Source: Paracentrotus lividus
Lineage: Eukaryota > Echinodermata > Echinoidea > Camarodonta > Echinidae
Assembly: GCA_940671915.1 (NCBI GenBank)
Contig: CALNVZ010002100.1
Coordinates: 11,940,811-12,004,810, forward strand
DNA length: 64,000 bases
Direction: 5' to 3'
The translations under genes and the position numbers were made by a program. Shown piece after piece: positions 38,808-49,910 of this stretch (position 1 is the first letter of the stretch; the number at the start of each line of letters is the position of its first letter). The notes under the pieces were generated by a model. That model saw only the letters and a program-made list of their open reading frames with translations. It did not search any database and was not told the DNA's origin.

Positions 38808-39789
38808 GGGGAGAGCGGGGTTATATGGAACATTTTTCACAAAAATGGTCGTAAAACAAAAGCGGATTTATTTCAAAAAACATTAAACAATCAGATGGTG
38901 TGTATATCTGTATGCTACAAATTTATCCCATAAAATTCTTAAACTTAGTGATGGTTCCGGAAAAAATCCATCTTCAACAAGACCATGTCAAGTGTTCCAA
39001 CTAACCCCACACACGGGGTTAGTTGAAACATGGTATGGGGTAAGTTAAAACATTGTCCATGATATCTTTATAATTATATTTAAATAACCTACAACATTAT
39101 TACATGGGTTCAGCTAATTTGCTTTATTGATTCTAATTATAAAAATATTAAAGATTGGTGTTCAAATTTTGTTACTTCATGTTTTATTACACTTGATGGC
39201 ATCCACTCAAATACAGATATTTTTAATTCCTGTGAAGTAGCATTCTGCAATATATTTTGTTGAAACCAAAATGAAATTGTCCAATGTGCACTAATATACA
39301 TGTATTGAAATATTTGGGAACACTTCACTGAATTATATGATTTTTATTTTTTTATTCAGCTGAAACCTATTTACTTAATACATGTTCCAACTAACCCCGT
39401 TCAAAATGTTCCAACTAACCCCAGAGGCCCATTTCACATTTGTAAGCTTACAGCACAAAAGACGGACAACAACATGCCATTTATTTAACCTTGTTTTGTA
39501 GCTTGGTATAACTGTTTGTTATACTCAAAAACTGGTCAACTTAATTTATGACCTTCTCTGAGATAATAAAACATTTGTAAAAGTGACAAAATTTACTCAG
39601 AGGGTGAAAAAACAAACATTGGTATCTAACTTCACGAGGCTTGAAGCATGTGTGCTGCCTAAAATGTGGTGGATGGCAGTTACTAATAGCAACAACCTGA
39701 GGGTACATTTGCATAAATATATTTATTGCCGTTAAAGAAAATTGCAATGTTTCAACTAACCCCGTGTTCCAACTAACCCCACTCTCCCC
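38808..39789. mobile_element. TA-flanked inverted-repeat element with subterminal repeats
   Basis: The ends GGGGAGAGCGGGGTTA and TAACCCCACTCTCCCC are inverted repeats, each bordered by TA (38806-38807 and 39790-39791). The motif TGTTCCAACTAACCCC or its complement recurs subterminally and internally, near 38993, 39013, 39385, 39408, 39752 and 39765. The 982-bp element lacks a transposase. TA borders suggest the Tc1/mariner/pogo group, non-autonomous. Confidence 0.7.
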
Positions 39790-41819
39790 TATCATCTACC
39801 ATCCTGAGTTTAATAAGGTTGCCTTTAACATGCATGTTTGAAAAGATATGATATCGGTGATTAATTAATGATTTCATTATTTAAGTCATTTATCTGTTTT
39901 AAATACTATGCTTACCAAATACTAGTATACCCCCAAAAAATGAATAAAAAGGCTTCTCAAGTTTTGAAATGATTTTTGGTGCTTATCAAACCTGTGTCAC
40001 TATAACTTTGGAAAATTAAAAAGTATTTTTATTTTTTTATAGGCAAAATATGTGTTATCATATGCATGTATGTATTGTTTTTATCATGTAGACAATTCAT
40101 ACTGGACACACAAAATAATTAAGATCCTCTATTATGATCACGACAACAAAAAATGGAGGAGGGACTTAGAAATTAATAAATGATGTTATGACCTATAGTT
40201 ACTCTCACTCTGTCTGTAATTGAGACAGCAACATCACAAATACTTTATAATGACATGGTCAGGGGGAATTACATGGTACATAGAAAATTGAGAGGAAGGG
40301 GTAATTCTTAGAGACAGGACAGGGGGAAATTGTCCCTTATGAATTAAATTATAGGAAGATATGGAGGGGGTTAAAAGATCAGGAAAAAAACAAAATGGCC
40401 TGTATTTATAGAGATTGGTGTGGGCATTTGATGAATGAGAATAGACAGATGAATATGTTGAGGTCTGTGTTTATTGCATCATTGTTTTGACATCTCCTTT
40501 TTCTCTCTGTCTATCCCTCTTTTTAGTTAGGACTCTCCTGGGTATTAATGTTCAAAACAAACCTATTTCCTCAAAGACTTGTTAACCAAAATATTAGTTT
40601 CAAATACAATTTTACATGTATTATATTTTCATGTTGAACTTAATCTAAATATAAAATATACATGTATTACAAAATTATTTCTATATTATGTAAAGAATTT
40701 TCCTGGAAAAATGTTAACTTTATTCATAAATTTGCTGAGAGAAAAACATTGTGAAGAGACGAAAGTTTAAAGACATCCAGTCTCACCATTTAGCCTTTGT
40801 GCTTCTGTTTACATTAAGAATACAAGAAAAGAAAAAAATATTATCAAAATCACAATCATAAATGCGTAGTCATGACTAATCTTATTGATGGCATGGCAAG
40901 AAATGTGTCCAATGATCATTCAGGAAACGGCAGCTTAATATGTATGTCCCTTTGGAATGCATTGTGCTGAATGATTTTATTTAGAAACTTTTGAACAGCA
41001 ACAAAACCATGTCTTACATTTCTTGGATTGTCGCCATCAGAATTTAGAAGATGTGAATAATGTTCTTTAAAATGTGTTCCTTGTGCTTACTCATAACACC
41101 CTGTCAGTTCCCCTCACACTCATACCCTCACCCACACTCACATACAGTTTTCTTTTGATCATTTGGTCTTGCCTAAAGCTTAAAGTTTTACTTCTACATT
41201 TGCACCTCTCAACAAATCTTGAAGAAGTCTGTCTACAAACACACATGGCATTGACACATACAAACCACGCAAACTTTGACACTTGCCCACTCAGCACACT
41301 CACTCACTCACACACACACCCTCACAAACCCTCACCCACTCCACGAAGAGGCACACTTGCGTATTTCCCCATGAGGTCGTTGGAGCATTGTCATACAGTA
41401 GCCTGTGAGAGTTTGCCAATGTGCGATGGCAGTGATGACATCATTGCACCAGAGATTTGCATGCGGTTCTAACTGTCCTTGTGATGTGATTCTCACATGA
41501 GCCTCCTTTTCTCAAGTAGGCTTTGGAAATAATCGTCTGTAATACAATTCCACCGCACATTATTACGGCTGTTTGATGGAACTTTCAAATGAGAACTTTT
41601 ATATTTTGTGGAATACAAATGGATTTATATGCATAGCCTCATTTCAACCTACAAAATAAGTTTGTGGAGAGAGAGCAGACCAATGTAGTGTGTGCTTCAT
41701 GTGCTTTTGCTGGAATCATCTTTTTTATATTTGCTTTGATTTATGTGATTTTATAGTGCCCTTTTAGTTATCAACACCAAAATATGGTTTATTTGGATAT
41801 AAATCTACCCCCTTCACAG

Positions 41820-41831
41820 GGATACGGAAAG
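41820..41831 (+). CDS. Candidate 12-nt microexon (GYGK)
   Basis: The bases CCCCCTTCACAG form an acceptor immediately followed by GGATACGGAAAG and a consensus donor GTAAGT. The 12 nt read Gly-Tyr-Gly-Lys and keep phase 0, exactly the phase of the exons on either side (11288 and 49911), so inclusion would insert four residues between …RRCLSR and LMAVEW… without shifting the frame. Microexons of this size are known in animal genes for adaptors and scaffolds, often tissue-restricted. No transcript evidence is available and a chance match in a 38-kb intron is possible, though the pairing of both good sites around a phase-preserving 12-mer is unlikely. Confidence 0.4.
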
Positions 41832-42129
41832 GTAAGTACTGTGTAAGTTTTTATAAAAGTCTTCATTCATATGTTGCTGTCAAATAAACCCATGACAAAT
41901 CAAGGAATAAAATTGCCAGATTGTTAAACTTCATGACATGTAATATTTGGTGTGCAGAAAACCTTGTCATCTGTTTTTAAATCATTTTTTAAAAATAATA
42001 ACTAAGGCATATCAGCTATTTTATGCTTATCCACCAAAGGCCTTTCCATTCATTCATGATCATACTCTACCTTATTGATATTCTTACAATATCTTGAGAC
42101 ACACATGTATTAACTTCAAAAGTTTGAAG

Positions 42130-42605
42130 TATATACAGTATGTATCACCATAGAAAGACGGTCTGATTGGAGTTTGAAGTGATAACTATGTCAAAGGGGA
42201 AGGGTCACACAGGTCAACTTACGAAATTCCTGATGTTGGACCCGGATATCTTACTTGAAATTTAAGATTTTAAATTTATGTAGTATGTATCATCCTCTGA
42301 AGATGATGTGAATAGATTGTAGAGTAACCAGGTCAAAGTTTATCAATTCTGTATTATATCTGAATGTTTTCTATGTTATGCTGACAAACTCAGGAATTTC
42401 CTGAAAGAACCAATAAAAATGAATCTGAATCTGAATAGAGGTCAACATCTGAAATTCTAGTTATTGGCCTTGTTCTGGCATAAGAACCTTTTGAGATATG
42501 AATGTCAAACTTTGAAGGTATGTATCATCTTCAGAAGATGATGATATTATATTTTGAAATTAATAGGTTAGAGGTCACAGGCCACAGAGGTCAATGTATA
42601 CAAAT
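42130..42605. repeat. Diverged tandem repeat, three units
   Basis: The anchor TATGTATCA(T) recurs at about 42139, 42284 and 42519, in the last two followed by CTC(TG)/CTTCAGAAGATGATG and later by AGGTCA-type motifs. The longer second interval is explained by an insertion ending AATGAATCTGAATCTGAAT near 42435, which resembles the tail of a retroposed repeat. Confidence 0.6.
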
Positions 42606-44066
42606 TGCATGTATGAATGGCAGAAGCATCTTAATAGACAAATTATGGTTTATTGCATTAGTTGACTATTCATGAGTTGAAGTATTATCTTCATCAAATG
42701 TTGGGTTTAATAAAATGTATGCTTTGTTTCCTCTTTTGATACAATAAACCATATGTTTTATGAGATTTAATAATTAGGTTAGTTGCGGATTACAGTTATA
42801 CAATAATATTGATTATATCTGTAGATGTCATGGACAGATATAAGTATGTATAACTTTTTTGATAAACTTATACATACATTTTATAATTTAAACTTCCCTC
42901 TGTAAATTATCTTTTTTCATAATGAGAATGTTCAACCAAATGTTAACATAATGAAAAGTAGAAATATGTATAATCTATGCTGTCATGCAACATATTGTAT
43001 ATTTCAGGTTTATAATGCAAACATTTAATTCAAACCAGTTTAATAGATTAAACTATTTGAACTTCAGTGATTGCCTCTCCATTTTATGATGTATGTGTCA
43101 ACAACAGCAGGCTGGCCACAGTAATAATGACACATACCAAAGAGGCTTCCACCAATCTCCTTCCATTTCCCGTCTACAAAATGCCATCTATTATTCATCA
43201 AATTTAGGGTGGAAATTGAAGAAGATCAATAATGAAAGATTTGCTTTGTTCTCATGGAAATCCCAGGCAATTTGGGAAAAACCTCAATGAACTTTTCAAA
43301 AATTATTTTCTCAAACTTTTCAGACACTTTTTGTAACCATATTCCCATTTTTAATTTCCACAAACTCTATTACATGTAACAATTATTGTGCAAAAAAAAA
43401 TTCTTTTATTCAAACCCTATTCTTTTAGGAAAGTATTTAAACTAATAAAACAATGACATATTCAAAAGACATTCTTTATCTGAAGGTGTAAGACAGATCC
43501 ATTTTAGAGTAATGGGGCAATTTTCGATACTTCATATTATACTTTTTGAAACAAATCTCATTGTGCTTGCAATTTTCAATTTATTAAGAATCGATCATTT
43601 TAAGTTATATAAATGACATCACATTTAATTTTAGTTTCATCATGGATTTTGTGTGCATACATAAAGACTGAACTTAATTGAACTTAATCCCAAACCATGT
43701 TCACACAAGCTCAAACATAGTTGTTTTTTAGATATATTTTGTAATGGTGTTCGAAATGGACTGCTTTTATCATTCAAATATATTATTGCAAAACTACAAA
43801 CTTGTGTGAACATGATTTCCTTGCTAGCAAAGTGGGTATTCCCCTAATCCAGCTCTGTATGTGTCAAGATCATGTGAACCTTTTGTCTTAGATCTAATCC
43901 TTATATGATCTTAATAAACTAGGGTAGATCTTTTTGGTTTATTCACCATAATCATATGACAAATCTCTGTAACTCTCTCTTGTTTTGTGTTTTGGTTTTT
44001 TTTTTTGCTGCAAAAGCCAAATTTAAAATTCATGATAGAATTTGTAATATATTTGTAATCCTCCTG

Positions 44067-44125
44067 CCCCCCCCCTCTCTCTCTCTCTCTGTCTCTCTCT
44101 CTTTTTCTCTCTCTCTCTCTCTCTA
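44067..44125. repeat. C9 run followed by CT microsatellite
   Basis: Nine C residues followed by about 50 bp of CT with GTCT and TTTTT interruptions. The open frame through it is low-complexity Ser/Leu and is not a gene. Confidence 0.9.
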
Positions 44126-45949
44126 TGTCTATTTAATGTTTCTTTTCTCCTTTTTTTCTGTCTCTGTCTCTTTATGCTTGATATCAAATGCAAACAAACT
44201 AATAAATGACATCTTACTTGATGTAAAAATTTGGGAAGTTGTTATAAATATACAGGTCTCAAACTTTAAAAGCCAATTTGCGAATTGCCAAATGAGATTT
44301 GTAGAAAATTAAGGTCTGTAAATTAAATTGGTTATTTTATAATAAAATTGTTAGCTACTTTTAAGACTGTTTATGAGCTTGCTCTAAAAATATTCCCTTA
44401 AATCAAACTATTTATAAAATCGGTGTGGCTCCCTTCCCTCTCTTTATAATCCTGCTTCCTCTTGCTTGTAATCCATTTTAAATCAACGTAATTAAGGCAG
44501 CAATATTTTTCTCCAGCTTCCTCCCTTCAACTTTTGCAAACCTTAACTTCAAATTTGATACTTCCAAACTGTTCAACATCCATTAAGCAAAAGCAAATGG
44601 GCCAATGGCCCAATTTCTGTGATTCCTACATGTTTGAAGGAAAAGTATTGTAATAACGTCGTCATACCTGTATTGTGTGTGTGTCTCAAAAAATTATGGT
44701 CAACAAAAAAAAAATTCTACCAAATCTGTTGTAGAGAATTGCATGTAACATGTATGACCTGTTATGACCAGTGCATTAGATTTTTTCGCCTTCCAGCAGA
44801 AATGCTGTACATATCTTCGGAGATCGTCTTATTAAGAAAGTTTTTCACAGATTTTTCGGTCTTATTCCAATCTTTTAAAGTTGCTAATCTCCCTGTAAAG
44901 TAGGCACTCCAATACCTGTCTATTTAATTAGTAGGAGTGATTTTTGTATTAATGGCCTTTTTCCAGAAACATGAAACGTGAATATGGTAACGTCCTTTCT
45001 GCGGGAAGGCGATGATTTGATGGATATCATGTAAATCAACTTTGGTAGTTGTTGGGTTAAGATTGTTGGTAGGAGGAGGGGTAGGAAAGAAGGAAAAACT
45101 AGACAAACCTGATCTAGTCAGATTAAGAGTTAGGGGACTCTATAGAGGGGGGAATCGTGGATGTAGAGATCTAAGTCAAGGAGTATTAGCTAGTTAGCCT
45201 CCACGAATTATCCCTGGCTGGGTATATTTAGGGTAGGGGACTCCACCTAGTAAGCTGGGGAAAGCCAAAGTGATTTATGTTATTTGCATGGTTATGGTCA
45301 TTTCCAAGCCCATTTGGTCAAGTGTGGATAAATGAAAAAGGGTTACGCTTTTTAGCTTAACCCTTTCTTTCCCTGAAAGAAAATAACAATCTGTTGCCTC
45401 ATGAATCATAATCAATAATAATCATACTTGAAAACATTTATATAGCACTTCATACAATATCCAACTTAGAGTTTTGAAGTGCTTTCTGTTAACTAATACT
45501 ACTTCTCAGTTTTAGTGGTTGTAATATTTTAATAAATTTCCGCAGACCCCCTTCACCTTGTCACAAATTGCTTTTATTAAAGGTAAACAAGAAATTCACA
45601 CTAATGATAAGACTTAAAATTTAATGATTTCATAAGCCATGCACAAGGCTTATTTTTTAAACATATTGAGATGGAACTTAGATATTTCTTATCAATTTTT
45701 AAAAAACCATTTGTTGTTCTCATTTGACTTTTCCCTGTAGTCAATTGGTCAAACCCTGAGGGTGTAATTTTACGCGTAACCTTAACGCTTCATTTGTGAT
45801 TCATCCGGACAGTGTCTAGGATACCTCACAAAATATTATCATGCAACTTCAAAATAAAGTGTCAAAATCAATTTCATCTCAAGCCATACATTGCCAAAAA
45901 CATATACCCATATCTCTATTGTATTAAAATCTGCTACAATAGCTTCTCT

Positions 45950-46170
45950 CTTGTGACATGTGTCGGAATTCGCGTGCCATGTCTGCCGATGCGAAGTAGG
46001 AATGGCAGCCCTACTTGTGCGTAAACAGGAAGTCCTCTGTACCTTTAACATCTGTGGAGGTCCGAACAGGGTGCGGAGCTTACCCCTCGCTCTCACCGTG
46101 TTTGTCCTAATCGTGGGGTCCCCAGAGACGGAGGGGTGGGGGGAAGTAGCGGGTCGTATGTGTGTCATTA
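45950..46170 (+). promoter_or_regulatory. GC- and CpG-rich island inside the large intron; possible internal promoter
   Basis: This roughly 220-bp patch is far richer in GC and CpG than the AT-rich intron around it. It holds an ETS-type ACAGGAAGT (46026) and several GC-rich runs. A 76-codon frame with ATG at 45960 lies in it, but its product (MSEFACHVCRCEVG…) resembles no family I know. It lies 3.7 kb before the 622-codon exon, which has an ATG at its second codon (49914), so an internal promoter making a shorter isoform is a reasonable inference. It could equally be an inserted repeat or an unrecognised exon. Confidence 0.3.
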
Positions 46171-46679
46171 CAGACATAATAAGTTGTTGATGATTTTAAT
46201 TAAGGTTTTGATATGAATTGATTTTGATTTAATGCATAAATTGGTACTTTATAAAATTGGTAGATAGGGTAGTGCATAAATGAAGTTGATATGCGAACCA
46301 ATAGAGATATTATTAGCATTTCATATTTTATTTTTTAAGCAGTATTTAGGTGATTTTATTTTACCCTGTTATTTTACTCTTTCGGAGAACCACTCTCACT
46401 ATATCATATGCCCATATACCTAAAAGGAAAATATGCTTTATATAATGTGAAAGTGTAATCACATTCTTAAATAAATCCCTAACAAAAATTTCTGCAATTA
46501 TATCTCTCTCATGAATATTATCATAGTTAAAGTAGATTCCAGAAAAAAAGGACATTATTCCTACTTTATACAATAATGCCTCATTTATAGTAAGTATTTA
46601 ATCTGGGAATATACAGTACGCCTGAATATCATGTCAAGTTAAAAGTCGCAATATGTATTACCGAGTGCAGTAACTTATT

Positions 46680-46870
46680 CCAGCTTGTGTTATCAAGTGA
46701 CATCAAGTGTGTTTCCTTCCAAATTACCTTCCACGCCCTTAGATGTGGATAAGAAACTGGTTTAATCTTAAAATGTCATTAGCCTCACCTATCTGTTGCT
46801 TAGCATCTAGAAGAGTATCTGCAGAAATAATTTATTATGTTTTCTTTGTAATAACCAGGTATTTTGGGTT
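46680..46870. repeat. Diverged direct repeat, copy 1 (partner 47296-47485)
   Basis: The phrase CCAGCTTGTGTTATCA.GTGACATCAA opens both copies, and both contain AATCT.AAAATGTCATT.GCCTCA and ATCTAGAAGA. The offset is about 616 bp. A Tc1-type element (46922-47184) lies between them. Confidence 0.7.
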
Positions 46871-46921
46871 TTCTCAAGGATTTTCCTTTTACACTGTCTA
46901 TTCGTCTCCTTTATACATGTA

Positions 46922-47184
46922 CAGTCTGTGTAAAAAAAATGGTACAGTCGGGGAAAAAATCATTTAGGTGTGAAATCTTTTCATATAATATGTGTTTGTA
47001 GTACCAAATTAAAGCTAAAAGATTTTCTTGTTGATGCACTTTGTCCTGTATAATTTGCTTTCGTAAAACAAAAGTTATGCTAAGTTTTGTGCGACAAGGC
47101 ACAAACCGAAATTGCGCATTTCTATTGTTCTGGAGCGCTGAAGTCACAGTCATTATGCGAAATCATCATATTTGACACAGACTG
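46922..47184. mobile_element. Tc1/mariner-type miniature element, copy 2 (inverted and shortened)
   Basis: The ends are CAGTCTGTGTAAAAAAAATGG and CACAGACTG, with TA on both sides (46920-46921 and 47185-47186). The interior is the reverse complement of part of the 11825-12285 copy: both share a TGCTAAGTTTTGTGCGACAAGG-type stretch, the phrase AAGATTTT, and GTACAGTCGGGGAAAAAA in opposite orientation. About 200 bp are missing relative to copy 1. Confidence 0.75.
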
Positions 47185-47295
47185 TAGATCCATGATTAAA
47201 TCATATTAATACAAATCCATTGAATACAATATACAGGGTTCCTTGGTTACGAGACAGACCTAACCTATGTTGCTAAAGCGCCCAAGTAAAAGTAA

Positions 47296-47485
47296 CCAGC
47301 TTGTGTTATCATGTGACATCAAAGCACGGTTCCTTCTAGACCTCTTTCTGCACCCTTTGGGCTGGAGAAGTGAAGACTTGTGGAATCTCAAAATGTCATT
47401 GGCCTCATGCACCTAAGTCTTGTTCAGAATCTAGAAGAATGTCCAAATGATTGTCTTCTTATTGACATTTTTTTGTATATATTGT
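47296..47485. repeat. Diverged direct repeat, copy 2 (partner 46680-46870)
   Basis: See the partner. Substitutions and small indels indicate an old local duplication rather than a recent one. Confidence 0.7.
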
Positions 47486-47596
47486 CATATTTTTAAATTT
47501 GATAATGGGATTATTTTTTAAAACTAAACCAATTATAATCCTGAAAAATGTTTAGTTTCAACCACACAGGTATGTTTCAAATATTAAAGATATATA

Positions 47597-48573
47597 CAGT
47601 GGTTGCCAAAATTATTAGAACACCAAGAATATTTATATGATTTTAGTAAATTTCATTCAGTTGAGCATTTAAATACCTATAAAATGGTTGGAATGTCTCC
47701 GAATATCATCATTATGCTTTAAAAACTAAATAACAAAGCCATGCGTTGGGAACTCGCCCCCAAGTCGCCATTTTTTATGTTACACCACCGATTGAAAAAT
47801 CTAAAAAATCTTACCCCTTTCTGGATGAAAGTGTCATAACGTTAAACATTTTAGGCCTCTCCCTACAAAAGTATATATATTCTGAAAGGAAATTTCCTGA
47901 GGATGTCAAAAATGGCATTCATAACAACACAGGGTGAAGTAGTTACATCTTATGTGGGGATTTTAAAATTATTTTTGAAGGGCCCCAATATTTTAATTCA
48001 GTGCCCCTATTTAAGTCCCCCGTTCCCATGACCCTTAATATTTCAACACATTTGAATTGCTAATGAAATTTCCTTTAAAAAAATATACATTTACAAGGAG
48101 TGATAGTCTTAACCTCCAATGGGCATGGTTATTTTGGTATCTCTCCACCAAGGGTGGGGGCGAATCCACCCTCCCCATTTGACCAAATTTTCTGAAACTT
48201 AGCATGTATTTGAAGTATATTAGAATAAATAAGCCTGCTAAGTTTTATACTTCTACCTCAAATACTTTTTGAGCAATCGGTATATGTAATAGGCACTTTA
48301 CTTTTTTGCATTTGGACTACATGTTTAATACACAAGTCTATGGGGAAACCAAAAGCGTATAGCGCAACTGTTTTTAATGCTGCGCATTACCAGATGGTCG
48401 AAACTATATAAATTTGGTGTCTACATATACGTAAGACCCTATGCTAAAAAGTCATGAAAGCTCATGGCACACAAAAGATATCTTTAATCTGATTTCGGCA
48501 AATGATCTAGGGCATGGATAATCCCATAGACTTTGTGTAGGTTCAGGTGTTCTAATAATTTTGGCCACCACTG
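47597..48573. mobile_element. Tc1/mariner-type element, non-autonomous, about 1 kb
   Basis: The ends are CAGTGGTTGCCAAAATTATT and the complement of CAGTGGTGGCCAAAATTATT, both continuing AGAACACC/AGAACACCTG, flanked by TA (47595-47596 and 48574-48575). Termini of this form are characteristic of Tc1-like elements. The 977-bp body has no transposase frame: its longest + strand frame (63 codons, from 47746) has no DDE-type or helix-turn-helix features. It is probably an internally replaced or deleted derivative. Confidence 0.8.
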
Positions 48574-48939
48574 TATATATATATAAGTATTGAAAATGTA
48601 TCAGTTCATTAATTATGTATCTTGTTTTCCTAAAGGTGATGGTCTTATCTAAATGCACAATTTGTCATTACTCCAATTTAAGATATACTGAAAAACCCTC
48701 AAAATTACCAAATTCAACTGACTACATATAAAATCTATAAATATCAAGTTGGGGGTTGTTTTTAAGGAGTGATTGTAAGGATGTGGTGCTCTTTTTCTTT
48801 ATACACACATCGGGAAGTGATTTTACCTTGAAGCCTCAAGTTAATATGACAGGGAAGTTATGTGTCTAGCAGCCTCTTCCTGGTGCAGTATCCTCAGTCC
48901 TTCCCTTTAACCTCCTTTTGCTGTCTTAAATATCTCTTC

Positions 48940-49060
48940 CCTTCCCCCTCTCTCTCTCCCCCTCTCCCTTCATTCTCACACTTTATATCCCCTTCTTGCT
49001 TCCTTTATCTCTCTCTGTTTTTTTTCCTCACCCTTTTACCCTCCTCCTACTCCCCTGTCT
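48940..49060. repeat. CT-rich low-complexity tract
   Basis: A pyrimidine-rich stretch of CTC, CCCT and TTTT runs about 0.9 kb before the large exon. Open frames through it are low-complexity and not genes. Confidence 0.7.
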
Positions 49061-49910
49061 GTTAATGGAACTCCCTTTCTCAGTGCCTCATGCACTTCTT
49101 TTATTTTTTTTTAATTATTACCTCTTACTTCCCTTCCTTGCAGATACTTTTTTAGTTTACATCGTTTATATTTTTTGTTCAGACAATATCACTTAATCTA
49201 TTTCAAATAGCTTTTTTATGTAGTAATATCAGTTATTTTCCAATGTTCTATTGAAACATAACTGTAAAAGTTCTACCTTTTGGTCTGCAAAGTGTAGGAT
49301 GATAGAGTAGTGGGTTAGCTGATTATAAACATCTCAATGTTCTTAAAGGCTAATTTCCTGATATCATGTAATCCTTAAATCTAAAATGTTATATGATTCA
49401 CAGTCACAATATTCAAAACATTCAAAACATTCTGATGGTCATGCATTGAGATCTGCAAGTATACCATTGAAATGTCTTGTCTTGCACTGAACATATTGCT
49501 TGTGCTTCATCAATCTGTGCCGATAACGTTTAGATATGCCACTTATATTGGATAAGTCCACATCTTCCCAAGATAATGTGATGTGTTTGATGTCGCGTTT
49601 GATGTCATAATGCTTATTATCCCACTCTACTGGAATGCATATTTTATTTATGTTGGTCTTTCTTTTCTCTGGGATTTTCTAGTAATGGTATGAAAATGTG
49701 ATTAAAAATTTTATGTATTTTTCACTTCCTCAAATTAAACAATAATATGGAGTCATCGTGAACCATAGAGGTTTAACCATTTTATATGTACATCCCTGCT
49801 TGGACTAGCTTTCTTTGAGTAATACACCTTCTGTAGAAATTCTTTCAGTTTATTTGAAATATAGATGGATTAATACCTGAATTATTTACTTTTTATCTTT
49901 CTATATACAG

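Larger units (their letters stand above)
11289..49910 (+). other. 38.6-kb intron (possibly split by a 12-nt microexon)
   Basis: It runs from donor GTAAGC to acceptor TATATACAG. Besides the elements listed separately, no gene is seen in the larger empty blocks: 12650-16800, 17890-22015, 24070-26740, 39792-41819, 42605-44066, 44130-45949 and 48576-49910. These are AT-rich, with scattered short hairpins, poly-A/T tracts and CT- or CA-rich patches (for example 41080-41340). CRE octamers TGACGTCA occur at 16604-16611 and 20142-20149. The size and transposon load suggest an old, regulatory-rich intron in a large gene. Additional short exons could have been missed. Confidence 0.7.

Noticed and set aside
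41074-41472. 132-codon open frame on the + strand
   Set aside because: It runs through CA/CTCA-rich low-complexity DNA, giving a His/Thr/Leu-rich product; no splice or promoter support.
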